Positions 17,632 to 25,142 of a stretch of 57,107 bases of DNA are shown here, one piece after another (the first letter of the stretch is position 1; each line of letters starts with the position of its first letter). Source of the stretch: Pseudomonadota bacterium (GTDB lineage Bacteria; Pseudomonadota; Gammaproteobacteria; Steroidobacterales; Steroidobacteraceae). Position numbers and translations under genes: made by a program. The stretch is from the NCBI GenBank assembly GCA_023433705.1, contig JAEYUC010000039.1:1-57107 (forward strand), in the 5' to 3' direction. The notes below the pieces were generated by a model. The model was not told the origin of the DNA. It was given only the letters and a program-made list of their open reading frames with translations, and did not search any database.

Positions 17632-17802
17632 ATGCGCAACGACACAGGTGCGAGTGGTGAATTCCGTATCAATCTACCGCCTGATGTGCTCGCGGAAATG
17701 CGCCGCCAGAAAAGCACTGCGCGCAATTCGATGCAGGTCGATGGCTTCCGTCCGGGTCTGTTCGGCCGTCTCATCGATCTCGTGACGGGACGCCGCCGCT
17801 AG
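17632..17802 (+). CDS. 56-residue orphan protein, unknown function
   Basis: Reads MRNDTGASGEFRINLPPDVL... and ends ...LFGRLIDLVTGRRR. Composition is polar with a possible short amphipathic helix (PPDVLAEMRRQK) and a basic C-terminus; no signal peptide. Support for a real gene: G/C-biased third codon positions, and an intrinsic terminator beginning 21 nt after the stop on the same strand. A longer start at 17566 is possible but the added residues look non-coding. I do not recognise the family. The convergent neighbour is the ExeA-FHA ATPase. Confidence 0.6.
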   Translation: MRNDTGASGEFRINLPPDVLAEMRRQKSTARNSMQVDGFRPGLFGRLIDLVTGRRR

Positions 17803-17823
17803 TTTTCACGCACAGGTCAGAAG

Positions 17824-17855
17824 GGCGCGCAGCCGAGAGGCTCCGCGCCTTTTTT
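17824..17855 (+). terminator. Rho-independent terminator after the 56-residue gene
   Basis: Stem GGCGCGCAGCC / GGCTCCGCGCC with a GAGA loop and one mismatch, followed by six T. It faces the + strand. Confidence 0.88.
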
Positions 17856-17874
17856 CATTTCTGCGGGATGAAAA

Positions 17875-19167
17875 TCAGCGGGCGCCGGCGGCGTCTTCGT
17901 GAGCCTCGTCTTCTTCGGCTTCTTCGTTGGCGGCGTGCGGAGTCACGCGCGGCAGGTCGTCCTGCGTGTCGTCGAGATGCGCAGCCGAGTGCTGGTCGAC
18001 GTACAACATGTCGTGTTGACCCATCGAGATCACGTCACCATCACGCAGCGTGTGGCGGCGCACGCGCTTGCCGCGAAGCATGATGCCGTTCGTGCTATTC
18101 AGATCCTCGATCACGGTGATGCCGTCGCTGCCGGTCACGAGCTGGCAGTGATGCCGGCTGATGTACTTGCTGTCGATCTGCAGATCGTTGTCCGGCGTGC
18201 GTCCGACCACCTTGCGCCCCGGCACGAGGTGCAGCTCGGCGATGGCCTGGCCGTCGCTGGAAAGCACGATCTTCGAGGGGCTGCGATGCGGCCGGTCCGG
18301 TCCGGGCATGCCGCCATCGAGGGAAGCTTTGACGGGCTGCGCGCTCACGCGGTCGCTGAACGCCGTCCATTGCAGCTCCTCGACCGCGGAGTGAATGTCC
18401 TTGAGCGTCACGTGGTCCCGGTCTTCGTTGAAGGCCGCCATCATCGCGGTGTCGCACAGCGTATTCACGAGACGCGGAATGCCACCCGAGTACTTGGCGA
18501 TGTCGGGGAACGTGTCTTCGGCGAAGATCTGCCGACCCGCGGCGCCCGCGATCTCGAGCCGGTGCATCACGTAGGCGCGCAGGTCGTCGCGCGACAGCGG
18601 ACCGAGATGGAAACGCAGACGCACGCGTTGCGTGAGCTGCGCGAGCTCGGGCCGGTCGAGTTTCTCGTTGAGCTCGGGCTGGCCGGCGAGAATGATGCGC
18701 AGCACCTTCTCCTTCGTCGCCTCGATGCCCGAAAGCAGGCGGATCTCTTCGAGTACTTTCAGCGAGAGGTTCTGAGCCTCGTCGATGATCAGCAGCACCT
18801 TGCGACCGGCCGCGTACTGCTCGATCAGGAAACTGTTGAGCGTGGCGATCAGCTCGGCCTTCTTCATCTTGAAGGGCGAGAAGCCGAACTGCACGAGCAC
18901 CGACTGCAGGAACTCGGCGGCCGTCACCTGCGTCTGGCTGATCTGCGCGACCACGACGTCCGAATCGAGCTGGCGCAGGAAACTTTCTATGAGCGTGGTC
19001 TTTCCCGACCCGATCTCGCCCGTGATGATGACGAAGCCATCCGTGAACCAGATGGTCGATTCCATGTACGCCTTCGCCCGCGCGTGCGCGCGCGAGAGGA
19101 ACAGGAACTGCGGATCCGGGCTGAGCCGGAAAGGTAGTTCCCGTAGTTTGAAGGTATCCAGGTACAT
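17875..19167 (-). CDS. ExeA/GspA-like AAA ATPase with C-terminal FHA domain
   Basis: 430 residues. Residues about 1-270 are an ExeA-type AAA+ ATPase: the opening MYLDTFKLRELPFRLSPDPQFLF is typical of GspA/ExeA and XrtA-associated ATPases; Walker A GEIGSGKTT near 50-58; Walker B LLIIDEAQNL near 125-134; sensor region LRIILAGQPEL near 157-167. After a linker (about 285-305), residues 310-400 form a forkhead-associated domain: VVGRTPDNDLQID, SKYISRHHCQL, LNSTNGIMLRGKRV, DGDVISMG, with the phosphothreonine-binding R, S and N residues present. An acidic tail (EEAEEDEAHEDAAG) ends it. In ExeA the C-terminal part normally binds peptidoglycan; here phosphopeptide recognition replaces it. No secretion genes are adjacent, so its role is open. 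Confidence 0.9.
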   Translation of the reverse strand: MYLDTFKLRELPFRLSPDPQFLFLSRAHARAKAYMESTIWFTDGFVIITGEIGSGKTTLIESFLRQLDSDVVVAQISQTQVTAAEFLQSVLVQFGFSPFKMKKAELIATLNSFLIEQYAAGRKVLLIIDEAQNLSLKVLEEIRLLSGIEATKEKVLRIILAGQPELNEKLDRPELAQLTQRVRLRFHLGPLSRDDLRAYVMHRLEIAGAAGRQIFAEDTFPDIAKYSGGIPRLVNTLCDTAMMAAFNEDRDHVTLKDIHSAVEELQWTAFSDRVSAQPVKASLDGGMPGPDRPHRSPSKIVLSSDGQAIAELHLVPGRKVVGRTPDNDLQIDSKYISRHHCQLVTGSDGITVIEDLNSTNGIMLRGKRVRRHTLRDGDVISMGQHDMLYVDQHSAAHLDDTQDDLPRVTPHAANEEAEEDEAHEDAAGAR

Positions 19168-19192
19168 GCCTGCCCGGGATATTACGGTAAAG

Positions 19193-19209
19193 CCGGGCCG
19201 GAGGCCCGG
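19193..19209. repeat. Short GC hairpin between purK and the ExeA-FHA gene
   Basis: CCGGGCC and GGCCCGG separated by GGA. It lies 17 bp after the purK stop and could attenuate purK transcription on the - strand, where CTTTACC follows. Weak as a terminator. Confidence 0.4.
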
Positions 19210-19225
19210 GGTACCCGGAATAGTC

Positions 19226-20332
19226 TTACCGAACTGCGAGCCAGGTCGCGCGGTCCACCCGGCTCAGGACCTTGAGCGCCAGCTGGTCCCGTTTGCGCGG
19301 GGTTGCCTCGTTGACCGTGAGATGGCCCAGTTTGCGGCCCGGGCGCGGGCTCTTGCCGTAGTCGTGCCAGTGCAGGGCGGGCTCGCCGAGCAGTTTGTCG
19401 CGCGGGGGCATTTCGCCGATCAGGTTGATCATCGCGGAGTGTCCGCGCGGTCGGGTGCTCCCGAGCGGCAGGCCGGCGATGGCGCGGACGTGATTCTCGA
19501 ACTGGCTCGTCTCGGCGCCCTCGATGGTCCAGTGCCCGGAATTGTGCACGCGGGGCGCCATTTCGTTCGCGACGAGCTGACCGCGTCGCACAAAGAACTC
19601 GATCGTGAGGACTCCGACGTAGCCGAAGTGCTCCGCCACGCGCTTCGCCGCGTTCTGGGCGCGGCGGGTGAGCGCGGCATTCCCATAGGGCGCGCGCGTC
19701 AGGCGCAGGATGCCTTCGCGATGCACGTTGAGGTTCAGTGGATAGAACGCCGTTTCACCGTTCAGTCCGCGTACGCAGATGACGGAGACCTCGTAGTCGA
19801 ACGGGACGAGGTTTTCGTAGAGCAGCGGCGCGGACCCGAGCGCTTCCCAGGCGCGCGCGATGTCGGCCGGCTTGCGCAGCACGAACTGCCCCTTGCCGTC
19901 GTAGCCGAGCTTGCGGGTCTTGAGCACGCCCGGCAGGCCGATGCGCTGCACGGCGGCTTCGAGCGCGGCGAGCGAATCGACCGCGGCGTATTTCGTCGTG
20001 GGAATGCCGAGCAGGTCGAACGTGCGTTTCTCGGCGAGGCGGTCCTGCGCGGCCGAAAGCGCGCGCAGCGGCGGGGAAATGCGCGCCTTGCCTGGCAGGC
20101 CTTCGAGCGCCTCGACGGGGATGTTCTCCCAGTCGAAGGTCAACACTTCGCAGCGCTGCGAGAGCTCGCCTAACAAATTGCGGTCGGTGAGTTCGCCGCA
20201 CAGGATCGGGCCGACCTGGCCGCCGGGCGTGCGCGCCTCGCGATCGAGGAACAGGAAATCGAATCCGAGTGGATAGCCGGCGAGCGCCATCATGCGCCCG
20301 AGCTGGCCGGCGCCGACGATGCCTATGGTCAC
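19226..20332 (-). CDS. purK: N5-carboxyaminoimidazole ribonucleotide synthase
   Basis: ATP-grasp enzyme that carboxylates AIR to N5-CAIR with bicarbonate in purine synthesis. 368 residues. The N-terminus IGIVGAGQLGRMMALAGYPLG is diagnostic, followed by ATP-grasp motifs VLKTRKLGYDGKGQFVL and LTIEFFVRRGQLVANEMAPRVHNSGHWTIE. The start codon overlaps the purE stop by 4 nt (ATGA), so purE-purK form one translationally coupled unit, purE first. Secure. Confidence 0.97.
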   Translation of the reverse strand: MTIGIVGAGQLGRMMALAGYPLGFDFLFLDREARTPGGQVGPILCGELTDRNLLGELSQRCEVLTFDWENIPVEALEGLPGKARISPPLRALSAAQDRLAEKRTFDLLGIPTTKYAAVDSLAALEAAVQRIGLPGVLKTRKLGYDGKGQFVLRKPADIARAWEALGSAPLLYENLVPFDYEVSVICVRGLNGETAFYPLNLNVHREGILRLTRAPYGNAALTRRAQNAAKRVAEHFGYVGVLTIEFFVRRGQLVANEMAPRVHNSGHWTIEGAETSQFENHVRAIAGLPLGSTRPRGHSAMINLIGEMPPRDKLLGEPALHWHDYGKSPRPGRKLGHLTVNEATPRKRDQLALKVLSRVDRATWLAVR

Positions 20333-20820
20333 GAGCGGGACGGATCCGGTTTGGCGAGCACCTTCGCCGTCTGGTCGGCACGGAATTTCTTCAACGCGGC
20401 GTCGATCTCCGGACGCTTGTTGGCGAGGATGGCCGCGGCGGCGAGGCCCGCGTTGGTCGCTCCCGCGACACCGATCGCGAAAGTCGCGACCGGTATGCCG
20501 GCGGGCATCTGCACGATGGACAGCAATGAATCGAGGCCGTTGAGCGCCTTCGACTGCACCGGAACTCCGAGCACGGGCAAAGTGGTCTTCGATGCAACCA
20601 TGCCCGGCAGGTGCGCCGCGCCGCCGGCGCCCGCGACGATCACCTCGATGCCGCGCGACTGCGCCGACGAGGCGTATTCGAACAGCAGATCGGGTGTCCG
20701 GTGCGCGGAGACGACGCGCGTCTCGTAGGGAACCGCGAGTTTGTCGAGCGCCTCGGCCGCGGCGCGCATCGTCTCCCAGTCGGAAGACGAACCCATGATG
20801 ATGCCGACCAGTGGTTTCAT
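20329..20820 (-). CDS. purE: N5-CAIR mutase
   Basis: Converts N5-CAIR to CAIR, the step after PurK. 163 residues. VGIIMGSSSDWETMRAAAEALDKLAVPYETRVVSAHRTPD is the class I PurE signature, with GAGGAAHLPGMVASKTTLPVLGVP and the C-terminal ASFAIG-like segment (ATFAIGVAGATNAGLAAAAIL). First gene of the purEK pair on the - strand. Upstream there is only a 21-nt gap to a REP-like repeat (20842-20930). Confidence 0.97.
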   Translation of the reverse strand: MKPLVGIIMGSSSDWETMRAAAEALDKLAVPYETRVVSAHRTPDLLFEYASSAQSRGIEVIVAGAGGAAHLPGMVASKTTLPVLGVPVQSKALNGLDSLLSIVQMPAGIPVATFAIGVAGATNAGLAAAAILANKRPEIDAALKKFRADQTAKVLAKPDPSRS

Positions 20821-20841
20821 CGCGGAATACTAGCCGAAGTC

Positions 20842-20930
20842 GGTGCCGGGTGAGAAAAGCCGGAGTTGGCGCTCACGTGGGCGAGGATGCGATTCACCGC
20901 GGCTAACACCGTCATTTCTCACCCGGCACC
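20842..20930. repeat. REP-like element, family GGTGCCGGGTGAGA (89 bp)
   Basis: Perfect 16-bp terminal arms: GGTGCCGGGTGAGAAA at 20842 and its reverse complement ending at 20930. Inner sequence is partly symmetrical. The right arm encodes the last residues and the stop codon of darP. A second copy lies at 25067-25136. Confidence 0.88.
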
Positions 20931-21427
20931 AACAAGGTTCGGAGTGCGCGGAACAGTTCGCGCGAGGCGCCCTCGCGGCTGCCCGAATCCACGCGTTCAC
21001 CCGTCGCCTTGTTTATGAGCGCCTGCAGGGCCTTGCGATCGGCGTCCGGCTGCCACCGCATGAGTTCGTCGAGCGCCGCCGGACCTTCGGTCAGCAGCCG
21101 TGCGCGCCAGGCCTCGATGCGCTTGTGTTTTTCGGCATCGATGGCCGCGCTGCGCGAGCTCGACTCGAGCGCCGCCTCAATGGGCGCCAGGTCCAGGTCG
21201 CGCATCAGCTTGCCGATGTACTGGCGCTGGCGGGCCAGGCCGCCGCGCGCGGTGATGCGCTTGGCCAGCAGGATGGCGTCCTCGAGCCGTTCCGGCAGTC
21301 CGAGCGCCACGATGTCGGATTCCTTGAGCGCAATCAGACGCTCGCCGAGATCCTGGGCGGCGGTCGCCGCGCGTTTGCGGGCGCTCTTGCTGGGGCGTTC
21401 GAATTCTGCGTCGGGGTCCTCGTGCAT
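20912..21427 (-). CDS. darP: DarP/YjgA family ribosome assembly protein
   Basis: Dual-action ribosomal maturation factor homologue (formerly YjgA, DUF615) that associates with pre-50S particles. 171 residues from the ATG at 21427, chosen because the next in-frame start would overlap pmbA. Motifs: RPSKSARKRAATAAQDLGERLIALKESDI, RITARGGLARQRQYIGKLMRDLD and ELMRWQPDADRKALQALI, all typical. The C-terminal LVPGEK and stop are encoded inside the REP-like repeat, so the original end was probably altered by its insertion. Divergent from pmbA, as in E. coli, with only 14 nt between the two start codons. Confidence 0.93.
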   Translation of the reverse strand: MHEDPDAEFERPSKSARKRAATAAQDLGERLIALKESDIVALGLPERLEDAILLAKRITARGGLARQRQYIGKLMRDLDLAPIEAALESSSRSAAIDAEKHKRIEAWRARLLTEGPAALDELMRWQPDADRKALQALINKATGERVDSGSREGASRELFRALRTLLVPGEK

Positions 21428-21441
21428 CGTACAATTCTGCC

Positions 21442-22806
21442 ATGCAAGCACTCGTTGAGCCCCGCCAGGAAGTCGATGGCACCCGGATCCCCGAATTGAA
21501 GAACATCGTGGCCGATGCGCTGCGCCGGGCGCGCGAGCTGGGCGCCACGCAGGCGGAGGCCGACGTGAGCCTGCAGAAGGGCCTCACTACCACCGTGCGC
21601 CTGGGAGAGGTCGAGACCGTCGAATACCAGCGCGACCGCGGCATGGGCATCACGGTGTATTTCGGCCAGCGCAAGGGCTCGGCGAGCACTGCGGATCTCT
21701 CGCCGCGCGCCGTGGCCGAGACCGTCGAAAAGGCCTGCGACATCGCACGCTACACGGCCGAGGACGATTGCGCCGGGCTCGCGGACCCCGGGGAGCTCGC
21801 CCGCGACATTCCGGATCTCGACCTCGATCATCCCTGGGAATTGGCGCCGGAAGACGCCGTCGAGACCGCGCGGGCCTGCGAAGCGGCCGGACGCGAGGTC
21901 GATCGGCGCATCACGAACTCCGAAGGGGCGAGTGTCGGCAGCCACCGGGGCGTGCGCGTGTACGGCAATTCGCACGGTTTCCTCGCCGGGTATCCCTCGA
22001 CCAGCCACAGCGTGAGCTGCGTGTTGCTCGCGCAGAACGGCGAGGACATGCAGCGCGACTACTGGTACTCGTCGGCGCGCGATGGGCGCGACCTCGAGTC
22101 CGCGATCGAGATCGGGCGCAAGGCCGGCATGCGTGCGGTCGCGCGCCTCGGTGCGCGCAAGCTCGCGACCCAGCGCGCGCGCGTGTTGTTCGCGCCGGAA
22201 GTGGCGCGCGGCCTGATCGGCCATTTTCTCGGCGCGGTGCGCGGCAGCAGCCAGTATCGAAAGAGCTCGTTCCTGCTCGGCGCGGCCGGTCAGCAGGTGT
22301 TCCCGTCGTTCCTCCAGTTGATCGAGCGTCCGCACATCCCCAAGGCGCTGGGCAGCGCGCCGTTCGACAACGAGGGCGTCGCGACGCGTAACCGCGATCT
22401 CGTGAAAGACGGTGTGCTGACCGGTTACGTGCTGGGAAGTTATTCCGCGCGCAAGCTGGGGCTGAAGACGACAGGCAATGCCGGCGGCACGCACAACCTG
22501 CTGGTGGAATCAGGCACGGGTGGAATCGAGATCGGCGCGCTGATGCGCGAGCTGGGCACGGGCCTGCTGGTGACGGAGCTCATGGGCCAGGGCGTCAATG
22601 GCGTCACGGGCGATTACTCGCGGGGCGCTTCGGGCTTCTGGGTCGAGAACGGCGCGATCACTTACCCCGTGCACGAGATCACGATCGCCGGGAATCTCAA
22701 GGACATGTACCGGAACATCGCCGCGATCGGCAGCGACGTGGACTTGCGCGGCGGCGTGCGCGTCGGCTCGATCCTGGTCAGCGAGATGACCATCGCCGGC
22801 GAATGA
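21442..22806 (+). CDS. pmbA: Metalloprotease subunit PmbA/TldE
   Basis: Second subunit of the TldD/TldE peptidase (microcin B17 maturation, CcdA turnover in E. coli). 454 residues. The N-terminal domain has TTTVRLGEVETVEYQRDRGMGITVYFG. The centre lacks the HExxxH motif that TldD carries, as expected for TldE. The C-terminal NLLVESGTGGIEIGALMRELGTGLLVTELMGQGVNGVTGDYSRGASGFWVENG is the family signature. It is separated from yihY only by a 96-bp inverted repeat. Confidence 0.96.
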   Translation: MQALVEPRQEVDGTRIPELKNIVADALRRARELGATQAEADVSLQKGLTTTVRLGEVETVEYQRDRGMGITVYFGQRKGSASTADLSPRAVAETVEKACDIARYTAEDDCAGLADPGELARDIPDLDLDHPWELAPEDAVETARACEAAGREVDRRITNSEGASVGSHRGVRVYGNSHGFLAGYPSTSHSVSCVLLAQNGEDMQRDYWYSSARDGRDLESAIEIGRKAGMRAVARLGARKLATQRARVLFAPEVARGLIGHFLGAVRGSSQYRKSSFLLGAAGQQVFPSFLQLIERPHIPKALGSAPFDNEGVATRNRDLVKDGVLTGYVLGSYSARKLGLKTTGNAGGTHNLLVESGTGGIEIGALMRELGTGLLVTELMGQGVNGVTGDYSRGASGFWVENGAITYPVHEITIAGNLKDMYRNIAAIGSDVDLRGGVRVGSILVSEMTIAGE

Positions 22807-22809
22807 GAC

Positions 22810-22905
22810 GGTGCCTGGCACGGAAATCCCGGGAGAAGCCGAGCAGTCCTCGATTCGATGCGGCGAGAAATCCCGGCTTCTCCCGGGATTTCCGTGCCAG
22901 GCACC
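22810..22905. repeat. 96-bp REP-like element with perfect 32-bp arms (GGTGCCTGGCAC family)
   Basis: Positions 22810-22841 (beginning GGTGCCTGGCACGGAAATCC) are exactly the reverse complement of 22874-22905. The 32-nt loop contains a further partial copy (GAGAAATCCCGG). It fills the space between the convergent pmbA and yihY stop codons and would form a very stable hairpin in both transcripts. Confidence 0.93.
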
Positions 22906-22909
22906 TTCT

Positions 22910-24214
22910 TCAGTCGCCCTCTACCAGGTCCCGCAGCGTCAGCCCGGCGCAACTCTGGCGCCAGGCCTCGTCCATCTTCACGGACAGGCGGTCGATCGCG
23001 GGTAGTTTGAGCACGCTCGGGGCCACCTGGCCGGCCTTTTCATTGCGTGCGATGTCGATCACTTCCTGCGCCGTGATGTTGCCGAGGTCGCGCGCGGGCA
23101 ACAGGCACTCGTTTTCCGCGCAGACGATGAGACCCGCGGCCTCGAGCGAATTCACGATGCGCGAGATCGCGATACCCGGCATGCCGAGCTCTTGCGCCAG
23201 CGAGTCGATGGTCCAGCGTTGACTGCCATCGTGATACGCGCGGGCGATCAGGAACATGATCTTGAGCGTGAGCTCCTCGCGCTGTACGGCGGAGAGCCTG
23301 AGCTCCGTGAGGCCCATCCTCAGGTAGTTGCGGTTCTGGACGTAGAACGAGAGTTGCGCGCCGATCAGCAGGATCAGCCAGCCGACATAGGTCCACAGCA
23401 GCGCGATCGCGATGACGACGAACCCGGCGTACACGATCGTGAAGCGCGTCGAGATCACGACGAACGTGGTGAATATCTTGCCCACGGCGGCCCACAACAC
23501 ACCCGCCGTGACGCCGCCGATCAGCGCCGGCTTCCATTTGACCTTCGTGTTCGGCACGAACATGTAGACGAACGTGAAGATGGCCGCGACCACGAAATAG
23601 GGCGAAAGCTGGATGCCCCATGCGAAGGCGCGCTCGGCGAACGGCATGTACCGCTCGATGCCCGCGCTCGCGGTGCTCACCGCCTTGTGCGACAGCCCGA
23701 GAAAGGTCACGACGACGATGGGGCCGACGATGAGCAGCGCCACGTACTCCGTCACGCGCCGCGCGAAGCTGCGCGCGTGTTCGACGCGCCACAGGTAGTT
23801 GAAGCTGTCCTCGACGCGTTTGATCGTGCCTAACAAGGTCCAGAGCAGCAGTGCGAGACCGACGGAGCCCACGATCCCCGTGCTGACGCTGTCGGCGAAT
23901 TCCATGACCTGGTTGGTGAGCTGGTGCGCGCTCGCGCCGACCGGCTTGAAGAACTCGTAGATCAGCGGTTCGAGTTCCCGGTGCGCGCCGAACGCCTTGA
24001 GCACGGCGAACGCGAGGGCGACCAATGGCACCAGCGACAGCAACGTCGCGTAAACGAGACCCATCGCGTGCAGATTGATGTCGCCGCGCGACAGGTCGCG
24101 CAGGATCGCGTAGGGATAACGCAGGACGCGCAGCAGGATCGCGGTGGGTTTCGACCCGCTCGACCATTCGCCGAACAGGTATTGGTCGAGCCAGTTCCAC
24201 AACGCGGGAATCAT
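22910..24214 (-). CDS. YihY/BrkB family membrane protein with C-terminal winged-helix-like extension
   Basis: Inner-membrane protein of the YihY (once misannotated RNase BN) family. 434 residues from the ATG at 24214; a GTG at 24241 is possible. Six hydrophobic segments can be seen between about residues 40 and 290, with GLVYATLLSLVPLVALAFAVLKAFG, LLLWTLLGTIKRVEDSFNYLWRVEHARSFARRVTEYVALLIVGP and WTYVGWLILLIGAQLSFYVQN, the family hallmark. The remaining ~130 residues (DSLAQELGMPGIAISRIVNSLEAAGLIV...) resemble a winged-helix DNA-binding domain and are absent from the E. coli protein. Function of the family is unsettled. Confidence 0.9.
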   Translation of the reverse strand: MIPALWNWLDQYLFGEWSSGSKPTAILLRVLRYPYAILRDLSRGDINLHAMGLVYATLLSLVPLVALAFAVLKAFGAHRELEPLIYEFFKPVGASAHQLTNQVMEFADSVSTGIVGSVGLALLLWTLLGTIKRVEDSFNYLWRVEHARSFARRVTEYVALLIVGPIVVVTFLGLSHKAVSTASAGIERYMPFAERAFAWGIQLSPYFVVAAIFTFVYMFVPNTKVKWKPALIGGVTAGVLWAAVGKIFTTFVVISTRFTIVYAGFVVIAIALLWTYVGWLILLIGAQLSFYVQNRNYLRMGLTELRLSAVQREELTLKIMFLIARAYHDGSQRWTIDSLAQELGMPGIAISRIVNSLEAAGLIVCAENECLLPARDLGNITAQEVIDIARNEKAGQVAPSVLKLPAIDRLSVKMDEAWRQSCAGLTLRDLVEGD

Positions 24215-24269
24215 TGGGCCCCGAGGATAAGTGGCTGACACCCCGGTGTCACTGAATTAGATTGACCGC

Positions 24270-25094
24270 ATGCCGGGCAGCTATCCCACGCGCATCGTCT
24301 GTCTGACCGAGGAGACCACCGAGACGCTCTATCTGCTCGGCGAGGAAGACCGCATCGTCGGGATTTCCGGATTCACCGTGCGTCCGCCGCGCGCGCGGCG
24401 CGAGAAGCCTCGCGTGTCCGCGTTCACGAGCGCGAAGATCGACAAGATCGTCGAGCTGAAGCCGGACCTGGTGCTCGGATTCTCCGACCTGCAGTCGGAC
24501 ATCGCGCGCGATCTCGTGAGCGCGGGCATCGAGGTGCACGTGTTCAATCATCGCAGCGTGGTCGGGATTTTGCAGATGATCGCGATGCTCGGCGGCATGG
24601 TCGGCTGCGAAGCGAAGGCGCGCGGGCTCATCGGGCGGCTCGAGTCGGGAATCGAGGAGGTACGGCGCAGCGCGGCGCGTTTCGCGCGGCGGCCCCGCGT
24701 GTACTTCGAGGAGTGGGACGAGCCGCAGATCTCCGGGATCGCGTGGGTGTCCGAACTCATTGGCATCGCCGGCGGCGACGATTGTTTCCCGGAGCTGGCG
24801 CGCGAGCCGCTCGGGAAGAACCGCATCATCGCGGACCCACTCGAAGTGCCACGCCGCGCGCCCGACGTGATCTTCGGCTCATGGTGCGGCAAGAAATTCC
24901 GTCCCGAACGCGTGGCCGCCCGCGAAGGTTGGAGCAACGTTCCCGCCGTGCGGTCGGGCGAGCTGCACGAAATCAAGTCATCCATCATCCTGCAGCCAGG
25001 TCCGGCCGCGTTGACCGATGGATTGACGGAAATACACGCGCATCTCGCGCGCTGGACGGGGATGTCGGCGCCGGGTGAGAAATCGCGGAGTTAG
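24270..25094 (+). CDS. Orphan BtuF-like (cobalamin/iron-siderophore) substrate-binding protein
   Basis: 274 residues with the periplasmic-binding-protein fold of the BtuF/FepB group: RIVCLTEETTETLYLLGEEDRIVGISGFT, KIDKIVELKPDLVLGFSDLQSDIARDL, FNHRSVVGILQMIAMLGGMVGCEAKA and PDVIFGSWCGKKF. No signal peptide or lipobox is visible at the N-terminus (MPGSYPTRIVCL...), and no ABC permease or ATPase is adjacent, so it may be cytoplasmic or use a start outside the recognised one. The last nine codons (APGEKSRS and stop) come from a REP-like repeat. It is divergent from yihY. Confidence 0.85.
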   Translation: MPGSYPTRIVCLTEETTETLYLLGEEDRIVGISGFTVRPPRARREKPRVSAFTSAKIDKIVELKPDLVLGFSDLQSDIARDLVSAGIEVHVFNHRSVVGILQMIAMLGGMVGCEAKARGLIGRLESGIEEVRRSAARFARRPRVYFEEWDEPQISGIAWVSELIGIAGGDDCFPELAREPLGKNRIIADPLEVPRRAPDVIFGSWCGKKFRPERVAAREGWSNVPAVRSGELHEIKSSIILQPGPAALTDGLTEIHAHLARWTGMSAPGEKSRS

Positions 25095-25136
25095 GCGTCT
25101 CGAAACCGCTAACTCAGCGATCTCTCACCCGGCACC
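25067..25136. repeat. REP-like element, family GGTGCCGGGTGAGA, second copy (70 bp)
   Basis: The left arm (25067-25095) and right arm (25108-25136) match over 29 positions with about three mismatches and enclose a 12-nt loop. The terminus is GGCGCCGGGTGAGA on the left and GGTGCCGGGTGAGA when the right arm is read on the other strand. It spans the end of the BtuF-like gene and the gap to the convergent purC stop. Confidence 0.88.
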
Positions 25137-25142
25137 AACGGG

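Noticed and set aside
17899..19137. 412-codon open frame on the + strand
   Set aside because: Antisense to the ExeA-FHA gene, whose domains are unmistakable.
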